This document shows, piece by piece, positions 44,408 to 53,189 of a stretch of 64,000 nucleotides of DNA (positions within the stretch are counted from its first letter, which is position 1; each line of letters begins with the position of its first letter). The position numbers and the translations under genes were made by a program. The notes under the pieces are model-generated. The model made no database searches, was not told where the DNA came from, and saw only the letters and a list, made by a program, of their open reading frames with translations. The stretch is from Moritella viscosa (lineage in GTDB: Bacteria > Pseudomonadota > Gammaproteobacteria > Enterobacterales > Moritellaceae), in assembly GCA_000953735.1 (NCBI GenBank), contig LN554852.1, positions 2,243,846-2,307,845 of the forward strand, in the 5' to 3' direction.

Positions 44408-46845
44408 TGGCTTACGTAGATAAATCCCAGTCATTATCTGGCCGTAACACCATTATTGAAATGATTGAAAGCGCGGAGGACTGCACCAGTAAGCCAGTCA
44501 GAATGCCCGCGCTAGGCAAAGAATTCCCACAACCCGAAATGTCGCTAATCGAAAATGCAATGTTTCAGGTTAACCCCGATCTCGAAGACCATCAATGGCG
44601 CAAGCAGTTCTTTGGTGACATGCCGCATTACCTTAGCCGCTACTTTGCCGAACGCTATATCAAAGCCTTTAAACGTAATGGCCGTCAATACGCCAATAAG
44701 TACTTAAGAAAAACCGTGGGCGCTAAGATTAACCCTCGTTTAAAAAAAGTATTAGGGCAGTATAACCAGCAGGTTAAATATCGTGATTCTTATACTCTCT
44801 GTAATGATTTGTTCCGTGAAAAACTGCTCGCAGAAATGGATAAAAGCGAACTCAAAGTATTAGCGCAGCAGTACGCTGATTTCTTTGCCGTACAACTCGA
44901 TAACCAAGCTGCAGAGCAGGATGAAGGGCAAGACTACAATCAGTCTATTATCCAGGTCTTTTGTGGTCTACGTGAAATTAGCCGTAAGTTTGGTTATACA
45001 CCACCCTATGATAAACCCGAATCTGACTTAACAGCTGCAGAAGCAGAGTGTGGCATTTTACGCTTAACCTGCAATCGTGCCTGGGAAAGTAAATTAAAAG
45101 CCAAGCGTTCGATAATGCGCGAGCATCTAGCAATCGCAGTAGGCCAAGTACAAAAGTCAGCAAGCCCGTACTGTTCCCGTGACTGTCTGCACGAATGGAA
45201 GAACCAAAAGCAACGTAACCGTGATTTCATCAAAGGCATGTCGGTCTTTGATGAAGACATGGACGAAGAAATAGCACTTGCCGAGATGTTCTATAAATCC
45301 ACGGGTAACCCAGCTATTCGCCGTTGCGAGCTGATGGTTCGGATGCGTGGTTACGAGAATATTGCCCAAGCCATGGGTTGTGAAGGGCTGTTTCTTACTT
45401 TAACCGCACCATCCAAGTATCACCACACCCGAAAAAAGGGCGGCTTTATCGATCACTGGATGGGTAACAGTCCCCGTGATGCACAGCGTTATTTATGTAG
45501 CGTTTGGGCTAAAATCCGCGCTCAATTTAAACGTGATGATATTTCAGTATTTGGTATCAGAGTTGTCGAGCCACATCACGATGGTACGCCACATTGGCAT
45601 TTACTCTTGTTCATGCAGCCCCATGATGTAAAACAGGCTAGTGAGGTATTCACGCATTACGCAGTACAAGAAGATTTTAAAGAGCTGTTTCCGTCAATAA
45701 ACAAGAAAGAAATAGCTGTAGGGCCACCGAACTTACGTACTCGATGCGAGATTGTTGCTATCGATTCTGAACTGGGTTCTGCAACCGGCTACATTGCTAA
45801 ATACATAAGTAAGAATATTGATGGTTATGCCATGGATGACGAAAAAGACGACGAGACAGGGCGCGACCAAAAAGAAATGTCGGCAAATGTTACTGCCTGG
45901 GCAAGTCGTTGGCGCATTCGTCAGTTTCAAGCGATTGGTGGGGCTCCGGTTACTACGTATCGGGAATTACGGCGTTATGCCAATAACGACGTAAACACAT
46001 TCAAAAGCTACGTTGCCTTGCTCAATGCAAAGCAACAATACACTCTATTTACTGAATTATTCCCAGACCAAAATCCTTATCTTATGGGTCCTAAATTAGA
46101 CTTTCAGGGGCCACGTTTAAACTATGCTGCAATGAACTCGTTACAGCGTTGGGATGTGCTTACTGGCAAATACAAAGCAGAATTAAAAACAGACATCGAT
46201 AGTGCATCCACTGCAATGAAGTGTGCCGACAAAGGTGACTTTGCTGGTTATGTCATGGCGCAAGGTGGCCCATTCGTGAAGCGTAAAAACCTGCTCATCC
46301 GTAATGATTATGACGGCACCGAGATGGGCAATGAATACGGTGAATACGTAAGTAAGATCCAAGGCTTTAAAGTTACCGATGAAACACCGGTTAAGACTCG
46401 TATACGCAACTGGGTGATCCAGCGCAAGTCTCAAGCATTGCTCGATAGTGAAGCTAGCACCAGTAGCACCGAAGGTGCTGAGGGTTTAATGAGTCCCGAA
46501 GGGGCTTCTCGGAGTTCTGTCACTAACTGTACGCCCTCCAGACGCGACAGGTTAAATACTGGAATTAAAGCACTTTTGAAAAGGCGCGGTATTCATTTAG
46601 ATGATCACCTGGTCAATGTTATGGGCCAAGGTGCTCAAATCAGAGTTGATAAAGACCATATCGTGAAATTAAGGCTGGGCTATTACGTCGAAGGTTCTGA
46701 TAAGTATCACCCGCCAGAACTGGTCGATGTAAAACCCGAAGAACCCAATATTTGGGATGGTTGGAACAGTCCTGAGACTGAAATTAAAGATACATCCGAT
46801 TACATACCTGGTTGGGAAGACTGGGAAAGTTGGGATTGGGGGTGA
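44407..46845 (+). CDS. Rolling-circle replication initiator gpA (P2 type)
   Basis: An 812-residue HUH-type endonuclease that nicks the phage origin and stays joined to the 5' end. Motif 1 GLFLTLTAPSKYH lies near residue 327, motif 2 GTPHWHLLLF near 394 (the His-x-His metal site) and motif 3 YIAKYISKNID near 461, with both Tyr of the P2 type. The C-terminal tail (about 680-812) is variable and acidic. The origin is normally inside the gene; I cannot place it. Confidence 0.93.
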   Translation: MAYVDKSQSLSGRNTIIEMIESAEDCTSKPVRMPALGKEFPQPEMSLIENAMFQVNPDLEDHQWRKQFFGDMPHYLSRYFAERYIKAFKRNGRQYANKYLRKTVGAKINPRLKKVLGQYNQQVKYRDSYTLCNDLFREKLLAEMDKSELKVLAQQYADFFAVQLDNQAAEQDEGQDYNQSIIQVFCGLREISRKFGYTPPYDKPESDLTAAEAECGILRLTCNRAWESKLKAKRSIMREHLAIAVGQVQKSASPYCSRDCLHEWKNQKQRNRDFIKGMSVFDEDMDEEIALAEMFYKSTGNPAIRRCELMVRMRGYENIAQAMGCEGLFLTLTAPSKYHHTRKKGGFIDHWMGNSPRDAQRYLCSVWAKIRAQFKRDDISVFGIRVVEPHHDGTPHWHLLLFMQPHDVKQASEVFTHYAVQEDFKELFPSINKKEIAVGPPNLRTRCEIVAIDSELGSATGYIAKYISKNIDGYAMDDEKDDETGRDQKEMSANVTAWASRWRIRQFQAIGGAPVTTYRELRRYANNDVNTFKSYVALLNAKQQYTLFTELFPDQNPYLMGPKLDFQGPRLNYAAMNSLQRWDVLTGKYKAELKTDIDSASTAMKCADKGDFAGYVMAQGGPFVKRKNLLIRNDYDGTEMGNEYGEYVSKIQGFKVTDETPVKTRIRNWVIQRKSQALLDSEASTSSTEGAEGLMSPEGASRSSVTNCTPSRRDRLNTGIKALLKRRGIHLDDHLVNVMGQGAQIRVDKDHIVKLRLGYYVEGSDKYHPPELVDVKPEEPNIWDGWNSPETEIKDTSDYIPGWEDWESWDWG

Positions 46846-47216
46846 TAATTTAATCTAGAGTTGACAGCGTGCCATTAAAACAAAACCCTCAATTCTAATG
46901 TAGAGCGCATTTTCTTGTTTATATTTTTATTCTTTGGACTGTATCAATTGTTATTTTTTTAATCATTTGTAATAACAGATTAATTTTATGATTTTGATAG
47001 TAATTCATTAGAATAAAATTAGTTTTATACAAAATTCTGTGTAATACATTGTTATGATTTAATAATTGGAGTTGGTGTTGATTCCATTGCTTACACTTAC
47101 TTACTTATAAAATGTTTGAATACTGGAACTTATTTTTAGTTAAATAATCAGAATCGTTACTTAAGCTCGGTATTATTTATTTCCCGAGCTCCCGAGGTAT
47201 CTTTAGAGGAAAGGCT
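46846..47216. other. AT-rich gap upstream of the ClpP-like cargo gene
   Basis: 371 bp, very rich in A and T compared with gpA before it, with no gene I can support. A TTGACA lies at 46861-46866. A 6-bp hairpin (GCTCGG 47165-47170 / CCGAGC 47184-47189) sits 27 bp before the next ATG and may be part of its leader. The base composition change is typical of later-added phage cargo. Confidence 0.5.
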
Positions 47217-47942
47217 ATGCGTTATTATACCCCTTTGTATTTAATTTCTCTTTTATGTAATGCTCCAGTAGTAATGGCTGGAGCTGACACTCCAGTAGTA
47301 ATGGCTGGAGCTGAAACTACAGTAGTGTTAGATGGTAATAAAGCGATCTATGAAGGAGATATTGGAGAGGAAGCTAATGCGACGTTATTTGAGTTGTATA
47401 GAAAAAATAAACAGGTAAATACGTTAAAGATAAAAAGTAAAGGTGGTGAAATTAACGTAGGAATGGATCTTGCAGAATTTGTGTACACCAATAAGTTGAA
47501 TGTTGAAGTGAATGATTACTGTTTTTCTTCATGTGCTAATTATGTATTTCCAAGTGGTATGAAAAAAATCATTGGTAAAAATGCAATCATTGGTTTTCAT
47601 GGTGGTGCGAGTAGCACTGAATTTGATGACAGTGAGTTGGATACATTACCAGAAGAAGAACGAAAAGCGACTTTAGTATTCATGGCTGAATATTTACAAC
47701 ATGCACTCAAGCGTGAAGCCTTATTTTTTTCGATGATCGGTGTTGAGCAAAAGATAACAACCTTAGGCCAAAATGAAGCATTTTCAAAGTTTGATGAAGC
47801 CGATTTTAAGGGATGGTATTACTCAATTGATGCATTAACGAAATTAGGTGTGACCAATATTTCAGTTATTGATGCTCCATGGGAATACAAACCATTTGAT
47901 AACGAAACAAAGTTATTTGAGATTATTGCCAATGATTTTTAA
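47217..47942 (+). CDS. Exported ClpP/SppA-like serine-protease-fold protein (prophage cargo)
   Basis: A 241-residue exported protein. The signal peptide end is duplicated (see repeat entry). The body follows the ClpP/crotonase pattern: KSKGGEINVGMDLAEFV (oxyanion-type Gly-Gly), then NDYCFSSCANYVFPSG where ClpP-like peptidases keep the catalytic Ser, then IIGFHGG with a His. Both Cys flank the Ser motif and could form a disulfide. A GAGGAAAG ribosome site and its own terminator make it an independent cargo unit. Protease activity is inferred. Confidence 0.65.
   Translation: MRYYTPLYLISLLCNAPVVMAGADTPVVMAGAETTVVLDGNKAIYEGDIGEEANATLFELYRKNKQVNTLKIKSKGGEINVGMDLAEFVYTNKLNVEVNDYCFSSCANYVFPSGMKKIIGKNAIIGFHGGASSTEFDDSELDTLPEEERKATLVFMAEYLQHALKREALFFSMIGVEQKITTLGQNEAFSKFDEADFKGWYYSIDALTKLGVTNISVIDAPWEYKPFDNETKLFEIIANDF
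47263..47316 (+). repeat. 27-bp tandem duplication in the signal-peptide region
   Basis: Two adjacent 27-bp copies (47263-47289 and 47290-47316) that differ only near the end. Each encodes PVVMAGA plus two residues (DT / ET), so the candidate signal peptidase site VMA-GA occurs twice. Confidence 0.85.
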
Positions 47943-48028
47943 TAAAATTTGTAGTTTTTACAGAAAAATACTTTTAGTCAGATAAATTACCCTATTTAAC
48001 CTCAGTTCTGCATATGAAATTGTTTTTC

Positions 48029-48059
48029 AAGCCGAGTTATTTTGATGCTCGGCTTTTTT
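48029..48059 (+). terminator. Terminator after the ClpP-like gene
   Basis: An 8-bp stem (AAGCCGAG / CTCGGCTT) with an 11-nt loop, followed by a run of T. Confidence 0.8.
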
Positions 48060-48118
48060 GTGCTGTCGATAACTTATTAGAGTATTGAACAAGCCCTCAA
48101 TTGTGAGGATTTTTTGGT

Positions 48119-48376
48119 TTACAATATTGAAAGCTGCAATTGCAATTCTTGACGCTGTTCGGGCGCTAAACCTTTCACCAGACTAATGGCCATCTGCGTT
48201 GTTGTTTTAGCTGAAGGGCTCAACGTATGACTAAAACTAAGATTCATAACAAACGAATGACCACACTCCGCATTATTACAGCTGCAGTATAAATCTGTAT
48301 AGCTATTCGAAATCCTATTCGTTTTTTGGATTCGACTTTTAACGCCGCACTCTGGGCAAACTACTCGCATAAACAT
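48119..48376 (-). CDS. ogr: Ogr/Delta-type late-gene activator
   Basis: An 85-residue zinc-finger activator of P2-type late promoters. It begins MRVVCPECGVKSRI and continues to YCSCNNAECGHSFVMNLS, giving the C-x2-C and C-x4-C zinc ligands of Ogr. ATG at 48370 (third codon) is the more usual family start. An IS element inserted 55 bp upstream may alter its transcription. I found no clear TGT-N12-ACA Ogr boxes in the late promoter region. Confidence 0.85.
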   Translation of the reverse strand: MFMRVVCPECGVKSRIQKTNRISNSYTDLYCSCNNAECGHSFVMNLSFSHTLSPSAKTTTQMAISLVKGLAPEQRQELQLQLSIL

Positions 48377-48431
48377 CCACTTAATTCAAATACTGACCTA
48401 TAAATTATACGATATTAGACTGTTGTTTTAT

Positions 48432-49461
48432 GGCTCTGTTCCCTTTTAGTGTTGGTAGTTTTAGCTATACTTATAGTAACCGCAATATCATGAGGTTACC
48501 GCTATGAGTAAAGTAACTTTTGCAGCTTTTCAAGAAAGTATTGAAGACCTATCTTATGTTGAACTAAAGCGCTTAAATCATCAAATCGACTTCCACCTAT
48601 CTAAAGACGAAGTCGGCCAAATCCTTGCCAAATATGAAAATGAAATATCAAACTGCCCTCATTGCAATGGTCACGTGCTATCTCGATGGGGAAGTACCAT
48701 GCAAGGAAAACAACGTTATCGCTGTAATGCTTGCCATAAAACATTCAGCACCCTAACGGGAACAAGTCTATTTAGAATGAAAAAACCTGGCAAATGGCTG
48801 AAATATATAGAATGTATGTGTTTATCTAATAGTTTGAGATATGCAGCTAACAAGTTAGATATTAATTTAAAAACAGCATTTAGATGGCGACATCGTTTTC
48901 TAAAAAGCCCTTCTGAGCACAAACCGACTGAATTACTTGGCATTATTGAAGCAGATGAAACTTTTGTACCCGAGAGTTTCAAAGGTTCCAAAAAAATGCT
49001 GAGAGAATCAAGAAAACGAGGCGGCGGTAATCCCCCAAAAGTGCCTATTTTACTGGCTTTAGATCGCAATGGAACAATAAGCCATCAGGTCTTAAAGCGA
49101 GATACTAAAGAAGAACTTAGCTTAGCGCTAACACCACTTTTATCACCTGATTCTGTGCTATGTACCGATGGTAATTTATCTTATCAAAGCATCGTTAAAG
49201 AGCTTGGTTTCAACATCGATCATAAACGGCTTATCAGTTTGGATAATCAAAAGGTTATTGATAAAATATATCATATTCAGACACTTAATAATTTCATGAT
49301 GCGTTGGAAAACTTGGATGAAACGATTTTATGGTGTTGGTACTGGCTATATGGAACATTATATTGCTTGGTTTATCTTTATGGAAAACAAAGCGTCTTGC
49401 GAAAACAAAAACTGGCTTAATGAAGCTCTTGAATAAACCAACACTAAAAGGGAACAGAGCC
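48432..49461 (+). mobile_element. Intact IS1595-family insertion sequence
   Basis: 1030 bp bounded by perfect 25-bp inverted repeats (48432-48456 and 49437-49461, starting GGCTCTGTTCCC) and flanked by a perfect 8-bp target duplication TGTTTTAT (48424-48431 and 49462-49469). Ends with GG and 8-bp duplications are characteristic of IS1595. The intact repeats suggest recent insertion. Confidence 0.97.
48504..49436 (+). CDS. IS1595-family transposase
   Basis: A 310-residue DDE-type transposase. The N-terminal zinc ribbon has NCPHCNGH and RCNACHKTF; the catalytic core includes LGIIEADETFVPES (first Asp), LCTDGNLSYQ (second Asp) and the C-terminal family segment LNNFMMRWKTWMKRFYGVGT. The frame is complete and the stop codon ends directly at the right inverted repeat, so the element is probably active. 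Confidence 0.95.
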   Translation: MSKVTFAAFQESIEDLSYVELKRLNHQIDFHLSKDEVGQILAKYENEISNCPHCNGHVLSRWGSTMQGKQRYRCNACHKTFSTLTGTSLFRMKKPGKWLKYIECMCLSNSLRYAANKLDINLKTAFRWRHRFLKSPSEHKPTELLGIIEADETFVPESFKGSKKMLRESRKRGGGNPPKVPILLALDRNGTISHQVLKRDTKEELSLALTPLLSPDSVLCTDGNLSYQSIVKELGFNIDHKRLISLDNQKVIDKIYHIQTLNNFMMRWKTWMKRFYGVGTGYMEHYIAWFIFMENKASCENKNWLNEALE

Positions 49462-49534
49462 TGTTTTATACAGTTGTATGTAATGTTCGTTATAATACAT
49501 AGCTATTTCTGATGGTAGAGGAAAACATTTAATC

Positions 49535-49610
49535 ATGCGCGTGAGACCCCGATAAATTCACTCCTCTTCGCCTACCGCGTTTTCGCAATTTTTTACGTTT
49601 TTGACATAAG
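49535..49610. other. Possible cos region
   Basis: In P2-type phages cos lies between the replication end and the portal gene, which is this part of the prophage. On the minus strand the segment reads ACGCGGTAGGCGAAGAGGAG, which has the GGCGA-type start of P2 cos ends. This is a position-based suggestion with weak sequence support. Confidence 0.25.
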
Positions 49611-49687
49611 TATGGACATGCTGATATCCCGAAAGCCTTATATATAAAGGATCTCAACGATCATTTAAAGATCGATAATGTCAAAGT

Positions 49688-49714
49688 TGTGACACCTTTT
49701 GTCACAAAGTGACA
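49688..49714. promoter_or_regulatory. Nested palindromes upstream of DUF285 gene 1
   Basis: TTGTGACA-cct-TTTGTCACAA and, overlapping it, TGTCAC-AAA-GTGACA (49700-49714). The second palindrome is conserved before DUF285 gene 2 (51551-51565, centre GAA). It lies about 225 bp before the start codon. Confidence 0.5.
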
Positions 49715-49939
49715 GGCTATTCAACTTTATAAAAAGCATTATCTCTATTTTTATTTCAATGAAAATTCTATAAATATTACTTAAAGATAAATTGATAGTT
49801 AATTTATACCAATTCTATTAGCATAAAAAATAAACTTAATATACAATCGCTTACCAGACTCCATACCCCCTTGTGGTTACCGTGGGGTTTGCACAATTTA
49901 TCATCACCTCAATAATCGGGGTGCGTACATGGAATTTTT

Positions 49940-51337
49940 ATGAAGTTTAAAATACTAACTGTGGCTCTTTTAACTGTGACACCACTTAATGCACGTTCGA
50001 GCGATAATGTAGGTGCGTTTTACAAATCCAGCTTGAATGGAACCATAGTTTCGCCATTATCAGCGAAGGTTAACGATACCGGCATTATTAATGGGAAAAT
50101 ATATACAGTTGTAGATGAAGCTATCTTGCGTAAGATGATTGCCGATGGTGATGATGTGACTCGTGTTGTAACGACAAATATAACAAATATGAGTAACCTG
50201 TTTAAGGATAACAAAACATTCAATCAAAATATCGGCAACTGGGATACATCTAATGTGACTGATATGAGAGGCATGTTCAGCGGGGCCGAGTCATTTAACC
50301 AAAAAATTGGCAACTGGAATACATCGAACGTGACATCTATGTCAGATATGTTCAATGGTGCTCTAGTATTTAATCAAGAAATTAAAGGCTGGAATACGCT
50401 TAAAGTGACGGATATGAGCCGTATGTTTTTCCATGCAGAGGCGTTTAATCAAAATATTGGTGGCTGGATCACATCTAATGTGACGAAGATGGCTTGGATG
50501 TTCGGGAAAGCCAAGGCATTTAACCAACCTATTGGTAACTGGGATATATCTAAATTGACGAAGATGTTTGGTATGTTCTACGAGGCTTATACATTTAACC
50601 AAGACATTAGCCGTTGGAATACATCTAACGTGACGTGTATGAGGCATATGTTCGATAAGGCTCATGCATTTAACCAAGATATTGGTGGTTGGGATGTATC
50701 TAAGGTGGAGAATATGAGTAAAATATTCTACGAGGCAAAGGCGTTTAACCAAAATATTAGCCGCTGGAATACATCTCGCGTAACTAATATGGAGGGGGTG
50801 TTCGCTTATGCTAATAATTTTAACCAAGATATTGGCCGTTGGAATACATCTAGCGTAACTAATATGAAGTCAATGTTTAGTTACACTTATGCATTTAACC
50901 AAAACATTAGTCGTTGGAAGACATCTAGCGTAACGAATATGGATTCAATGTTCAGTGGTACTAAGTTTTTTAATCAAGATATTGGTTATTGGGATACATC
51001 CAGTGTGACGAATATGAGTGCAATGTTCTACCGCGCTAAGGCATTTAACCAAGATATTAGTTATTGGGATACATCTAGCGTGACTGATATGAGTTATATG
51101 TTCATTTATACTAATGCATTTAATCAAGATATTAGTTATTGGGATACATCTAGCGTGACTGATATGCATTATATGTTCAGTCACACTAAGGTATTTAACC
51201 AAGATATTAACCTTTGGGATGTATCTAAAGTGAAAAATATGAGTCGAATGTTTTGTCATGCTGACGTATTCGAGAAAAGCAATGTGGATTTATGGGATTT
51301 ATCAGGTGTAAATACGAAAGAGATGTTCGGTAAATAA
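49940..51337 (+). CDS. BspA-family (DUF285) repeat protein 1, predicted secreted
   Basis: A 465-residue protein: a signal-peptide-like start ([20 protein letters not shown]), a unique region to about residue 90, then 14 exact 25-residue repeats of the form FNQ-x-I-x2-W-x-TS-x-VT-x-M-x2-MF-x5 and a final degenerate one (FEKSNVDLWDLSG). This is the BspA/DUF285 leucine-rich-repeat-like solenoid known from surface adhesins. The framework is constant and the positions after MF vary strongly. Its cleavage site is weaker than that of gene 2. Cargo of the prophage, possibly acting on the cell surface. Confidence 0.8.
   Translation: MKFKILTVALLTVTPLNARSSDNVGAFYKSSLNGTIVSPLSAKVNDTGIINGKIYTVVDEAILRKMIADGDDVTRVVTTNITNMSNLFKDNKTFNQNIGNWDTSNVTDMRGMFSGAESFNQKIGNWNTSNVTSMSDMFNGALVFNQEIKGWNTLKVTDMSRMFFHAEAFNQNIGGWITSNVTKMAWMFGKAKAFNQPIGNWDISKLTKMFGMFYEAYTFNQDISRWNTSNVTCMRHMFDKAHAFNQDIGGWDVSKVENMSKIFYEAKAFNQNISRWNTSRVTNMEGVFAYANNFNQDIGRWNTSSVTNMKSMFSYTYAFNQNISRWKTSSVTNMDSMFSGTKFFNQDIGYWDTSSVTNMSAMFYRAKAFNQDISYWDTSSVTDMSYMFIYTNAFNQDISYWDTSSVTDMHYMFSHTKVFNQDINLWDVSKVKNMSRMFCHADVFEKSNVDLWDLSGVNTKEMFGK
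50219..51268 (+). repeat. 75-bp coding repeats, 14 units, in DUF285 gene 1
   Basis: Each unit encodes 25 residues starting at FNQ. Units never differ in length. Confidence 0.9.
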
Positions 51338-51372
51338 GCCTGTAATAAAAATAGTCTTTGGTTATAAGATAG

Positions 51373-51406
51373 AAAGCTGAACCCAATCTTATTGGGGTTT
51401 GGCTTT
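51373..51406 (+). terminator. Terminator after DUF285 gene 1
   Basis: Long stem AAAGCTGAACCCAAT / ATTGGGGTTTGGCTTT with one bulge and a pyrimidine-rich tail. The same element follows gene 2. Confidence 0.75.
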
Positions 51407-51453
51407 CCCTTAAATTATTAATCGCCTATTTCACATTGACTTAGCTGGTAGCG

Positions 51454-51549
51454 TTAACCAGCCCCTTTAGAATTCTTACTTCCCCAAAAGGCCCTAAATA
51501 ATCGCATCAACCCCAATGTTGAAACCGAAATTCCCACAGTCACAAAATT
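51454..51549 (-). pseudogene. Remnant of the 3TM holin gene (last 31 codons)
   Basis: On the minus strand this encodes VSTLGLMRLFRAFWGSKNS followed by KGAG and a stop, nearly the same as the end of the intact gene at 53271-53720 (VSTLGLMRLFRAFWGNKNT, KGVG, stop). Homology ends where copy 2 begins. There is no start codon or 5' part, so it is a leftover of the duplication. Confidence 0.85.
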
Positions 51550-51550
51550 G

Positions 51551-51565
51551 TGTCACGAAGTGACA
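51551..51565. promoter_or_regulatory. Palindrome upstream of DUF285 gene 2
   Basis: TGTCAC-GAA-GTGACA, the same inverted repeat as at 49700-49714, kept although surrounding bases differ. Candidate binding site of a shared regulator. Confidence 0.5.
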
Positions 51566-51658
51566 GGCGATTCCAATATAGCGAGAGCATTTCCCTCATT
51601 TTTTGTTTTAATGAAAATCCCTATACATTTAACTTCAAAGGCAGAGTAACTGATACCT

Positions 51659-51700
51659 AGTTAAAACACCTACCCAATCAGTTAAAGCACCTACCAATTT
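51659..51700 (+). repeat. Two 21-bp direct repeats upstream of DUF285 gene 2
   Basis: AGTTAAAACACCTACCCAATC (first 20 bases: AGTTAAAACACCTACCCAAT) and a second copy beginning AGTTAAAGCACCTACCAAT lie end to end. They are absent from the region before gene 1. Confidence 0.7.
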
Positions 51701-51831
51701 AGTCAGCATGAAAAACAAACTTATTATACAATGACTTACCAAGCTTAACACCTCGTTGTGACTATGCGGGGAGTTACTTTTTACAATTTTCATCACCTCA
51801 ATAATCAGGGTGTATACATGGAATTTTTATT

Positions 51832-53154
51832 ATGAAGTTTAAAATACTGACTGTTGCTCTTCTAGCTGCAATGTCACTTAATGCACACGCGGGCGAAAAT
51901 GTAAGTGCGTTTTACAAATCCAAAATGAGTGGAGCCATTGTTGCGCCATCATCAGCGAAAGTTAACGACACTGGCCTTGTTAATGGGCAAGTATATACCG
52001 TTGTAGATGAAGCTATGTTGCGCAAGATGATTGCCGATGGTGATGATGTGACTCGTGTTGTAACAACAAATATAACAAATATGAGTAAGCTGTTTAAGGA
52101 TAACAAAACATTTAATCAAAATATCGGTTATTGGGATACATCTAATGTGACTGATATGTCATACATGTTCGTGGGGGCAGAGGCATTTAACCAGGATATT
52201 AGCTACTGGGATACATCTAAAGTGACTCATATGCATTATATGTTCTTGGGTGCTGAGGCATTTAACCAAGAGATTGGTTATTGGAATACATCTAAAGTGA
52301 CTGACATGTCAGCTATGTTCTATATGGCTGAGACATTTAACCAAGATATTGGTGATTGGGATACATCTAACGTGACCAATATGAGCAGTATGTTTTACCG
52401 TGCTTATGAATTTAACCAAGATATTGGCGACTGGGATACATCTAGCGTGACCGATATGAGCTTTATGTTTAAGGATTGCAAAATATTTAATCAATATATT
52501 GGCGACTGGGACACATCTAATGTGACGAATATGTCAAATATGTTCAGTGGTACTAAGGCATTTAACCAAGATATTGGCGACTGGGATACATCTAATGTGA
52601 CTCATATGCATTATATGTTCAGTGGTACTAAGGTATTTAACCAAGATATTAGCCGCTGGAATACATCTAACGTGACTAATATGTACTCCATGTTCAGCTC
52701 TGCTTCTGCATTTAACCAAAAGATTAGCCGTTGGAATACATCTAACGTGACTGATATGAACTTCATGTTCAACGGTACCAAGGCCTTTAACCAAGATATT
52801 AGTTATTGGGATACATCTAGCGTGACTGATATGCACTCAATGTTCAGCTATACTTGGGTATTTAATCAAGATATTAGTTATTGGGATACCTCTAGCGTGA
52901 CTGATATGAGCAGAATGTTTGATAGAGCAGCGGCATTTAACCAAGATATTAGTTATTGGAATGTGTCTAGCGTGACCAATATGAGCGACATGTTCAGCTA
53001 TACTAAGGTATTTAACCAAGATATTAACCGCTGGGATATATCTAGTGTGATTACTATGATTAAAATGTTTGCTGGAGCTGAAGCATTTGAGAAAAGCAAT
53101 GTGGATTCATGGGATTTAACAGGCATAGACACGACAGATATGTTCGGTAAATAA
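51832..53154 (+). CDS. BspA-family (DUF285) repeat protein 2, predicted secreted
   Basis: A 440-residue paralogue of the 49940 protein with a good signal peptide ending LNAHA-GENV. The N-terminal 90 residues are closely similar to protein 1, followed by 13 repeats of 25 residues and the same degenerate end ([13 protein letters not shown]). It is shorter by exactly 25 residues, one unit. The variable residues between MF and the next FNQ differ from protein 1 in most units. Upstream sequence and terminator are shared with gene 1, so both may be expressed alike. Confidence 0.8.
   Translation: MKFKILTVALLAAMSLNAHAGENVSAFYKSKMSGAIVAPSSAKVNDTGLVNGQVYTVVDEAMLRKMIADGDDVTRVVTTNITNMSKLFKDNKTFNQNIGYWDTSNVTDMSYMFVGAEAFNQDISYWDTSKVTHMHYMFLGAEAFNQEIGYWNTSKVTDMSAMFYMAETFNQDIGDWDTSNVTNMSSMFYRAYEFNQDIGDWDTSSVTDMSFMFKDCKIFNQYIGDWDTSNVTNMSNMFSGTKAFNQDIGDWDTSNVTHMHYMFSGTKVFNQDISRWNTSNVTNMYSMFSSASAFNQKISRWNTSNVTDMNFMFNGTKAFNQDISYWDTSSVTDMHSMFSYTWVFNQDISYWDTSSVTDMSRMFDRAAAFNQDISYWNVSSVTNMSDMFSYTKVFNQDINRWDISSVITMIKMFAGAEAFEKSNVDSWDLTGIDTTDMFGK
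52111..53085 (+). repeat. 75-bp coding repeats, 13 units, in DUF285 gene 2
   Basis: Same 25-residue unit as gene 1, 13 copies in register. Confidence 0.9.
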
Positions 53155-53189
53155 TCCTGTAATAAAGATAGTCTTTGGTTATAAGATAG

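Larger units (their letters stand above)
49470..49939. other. Gap between the IS element and the first DUF285 gene
   Basis: 470 bp with no gene. The right part (from about 49680) is the upstream region of the DUF285 gene and is repeated before the second copy. The left part includes a segment (49535-49610) of higher G+C that might hold the phage cos site. Promoter-like TATAAT at 49491-49496 on the plus strand. Confidence 0.5.
49680..51549. repeat. Tandem duplication, copy 1
   Basis: Unit made of upstream palindrome, DUF285 gene 1, terminator and the last 31 codons of a holin gene copy. It is similar throughout to copy 2 (about 51541-53366), with many base differences, so the duplication is not recent or has diverged fast. 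Confidence 0.75.

Noticed and set aside
50363-51259. Long minus-strand open frames opposite DUF285 gene 1 (and similar ones opposite gene 2)
   Set aside because: They arise because every repeat has the same codons and so lacks stops in the reverse frame; no ribosome sites, and the predicted proteins are mirror repeats.
50219-53085. Regular 75-bp repeats that might suggest a CRISPR array
   Set aside because: They are fully coding, in frame, with no short identical repeat and unique spacers; they encode DUF285 units.
49940-53154. Mycoplasma contamination, because DUF285 is often called a mycoplasma family
   Set aside because: The genes use a Gram-negative signal peptide, are embedded in phage genes with a duplicated holin end, and the family is known in many marine bacteria.
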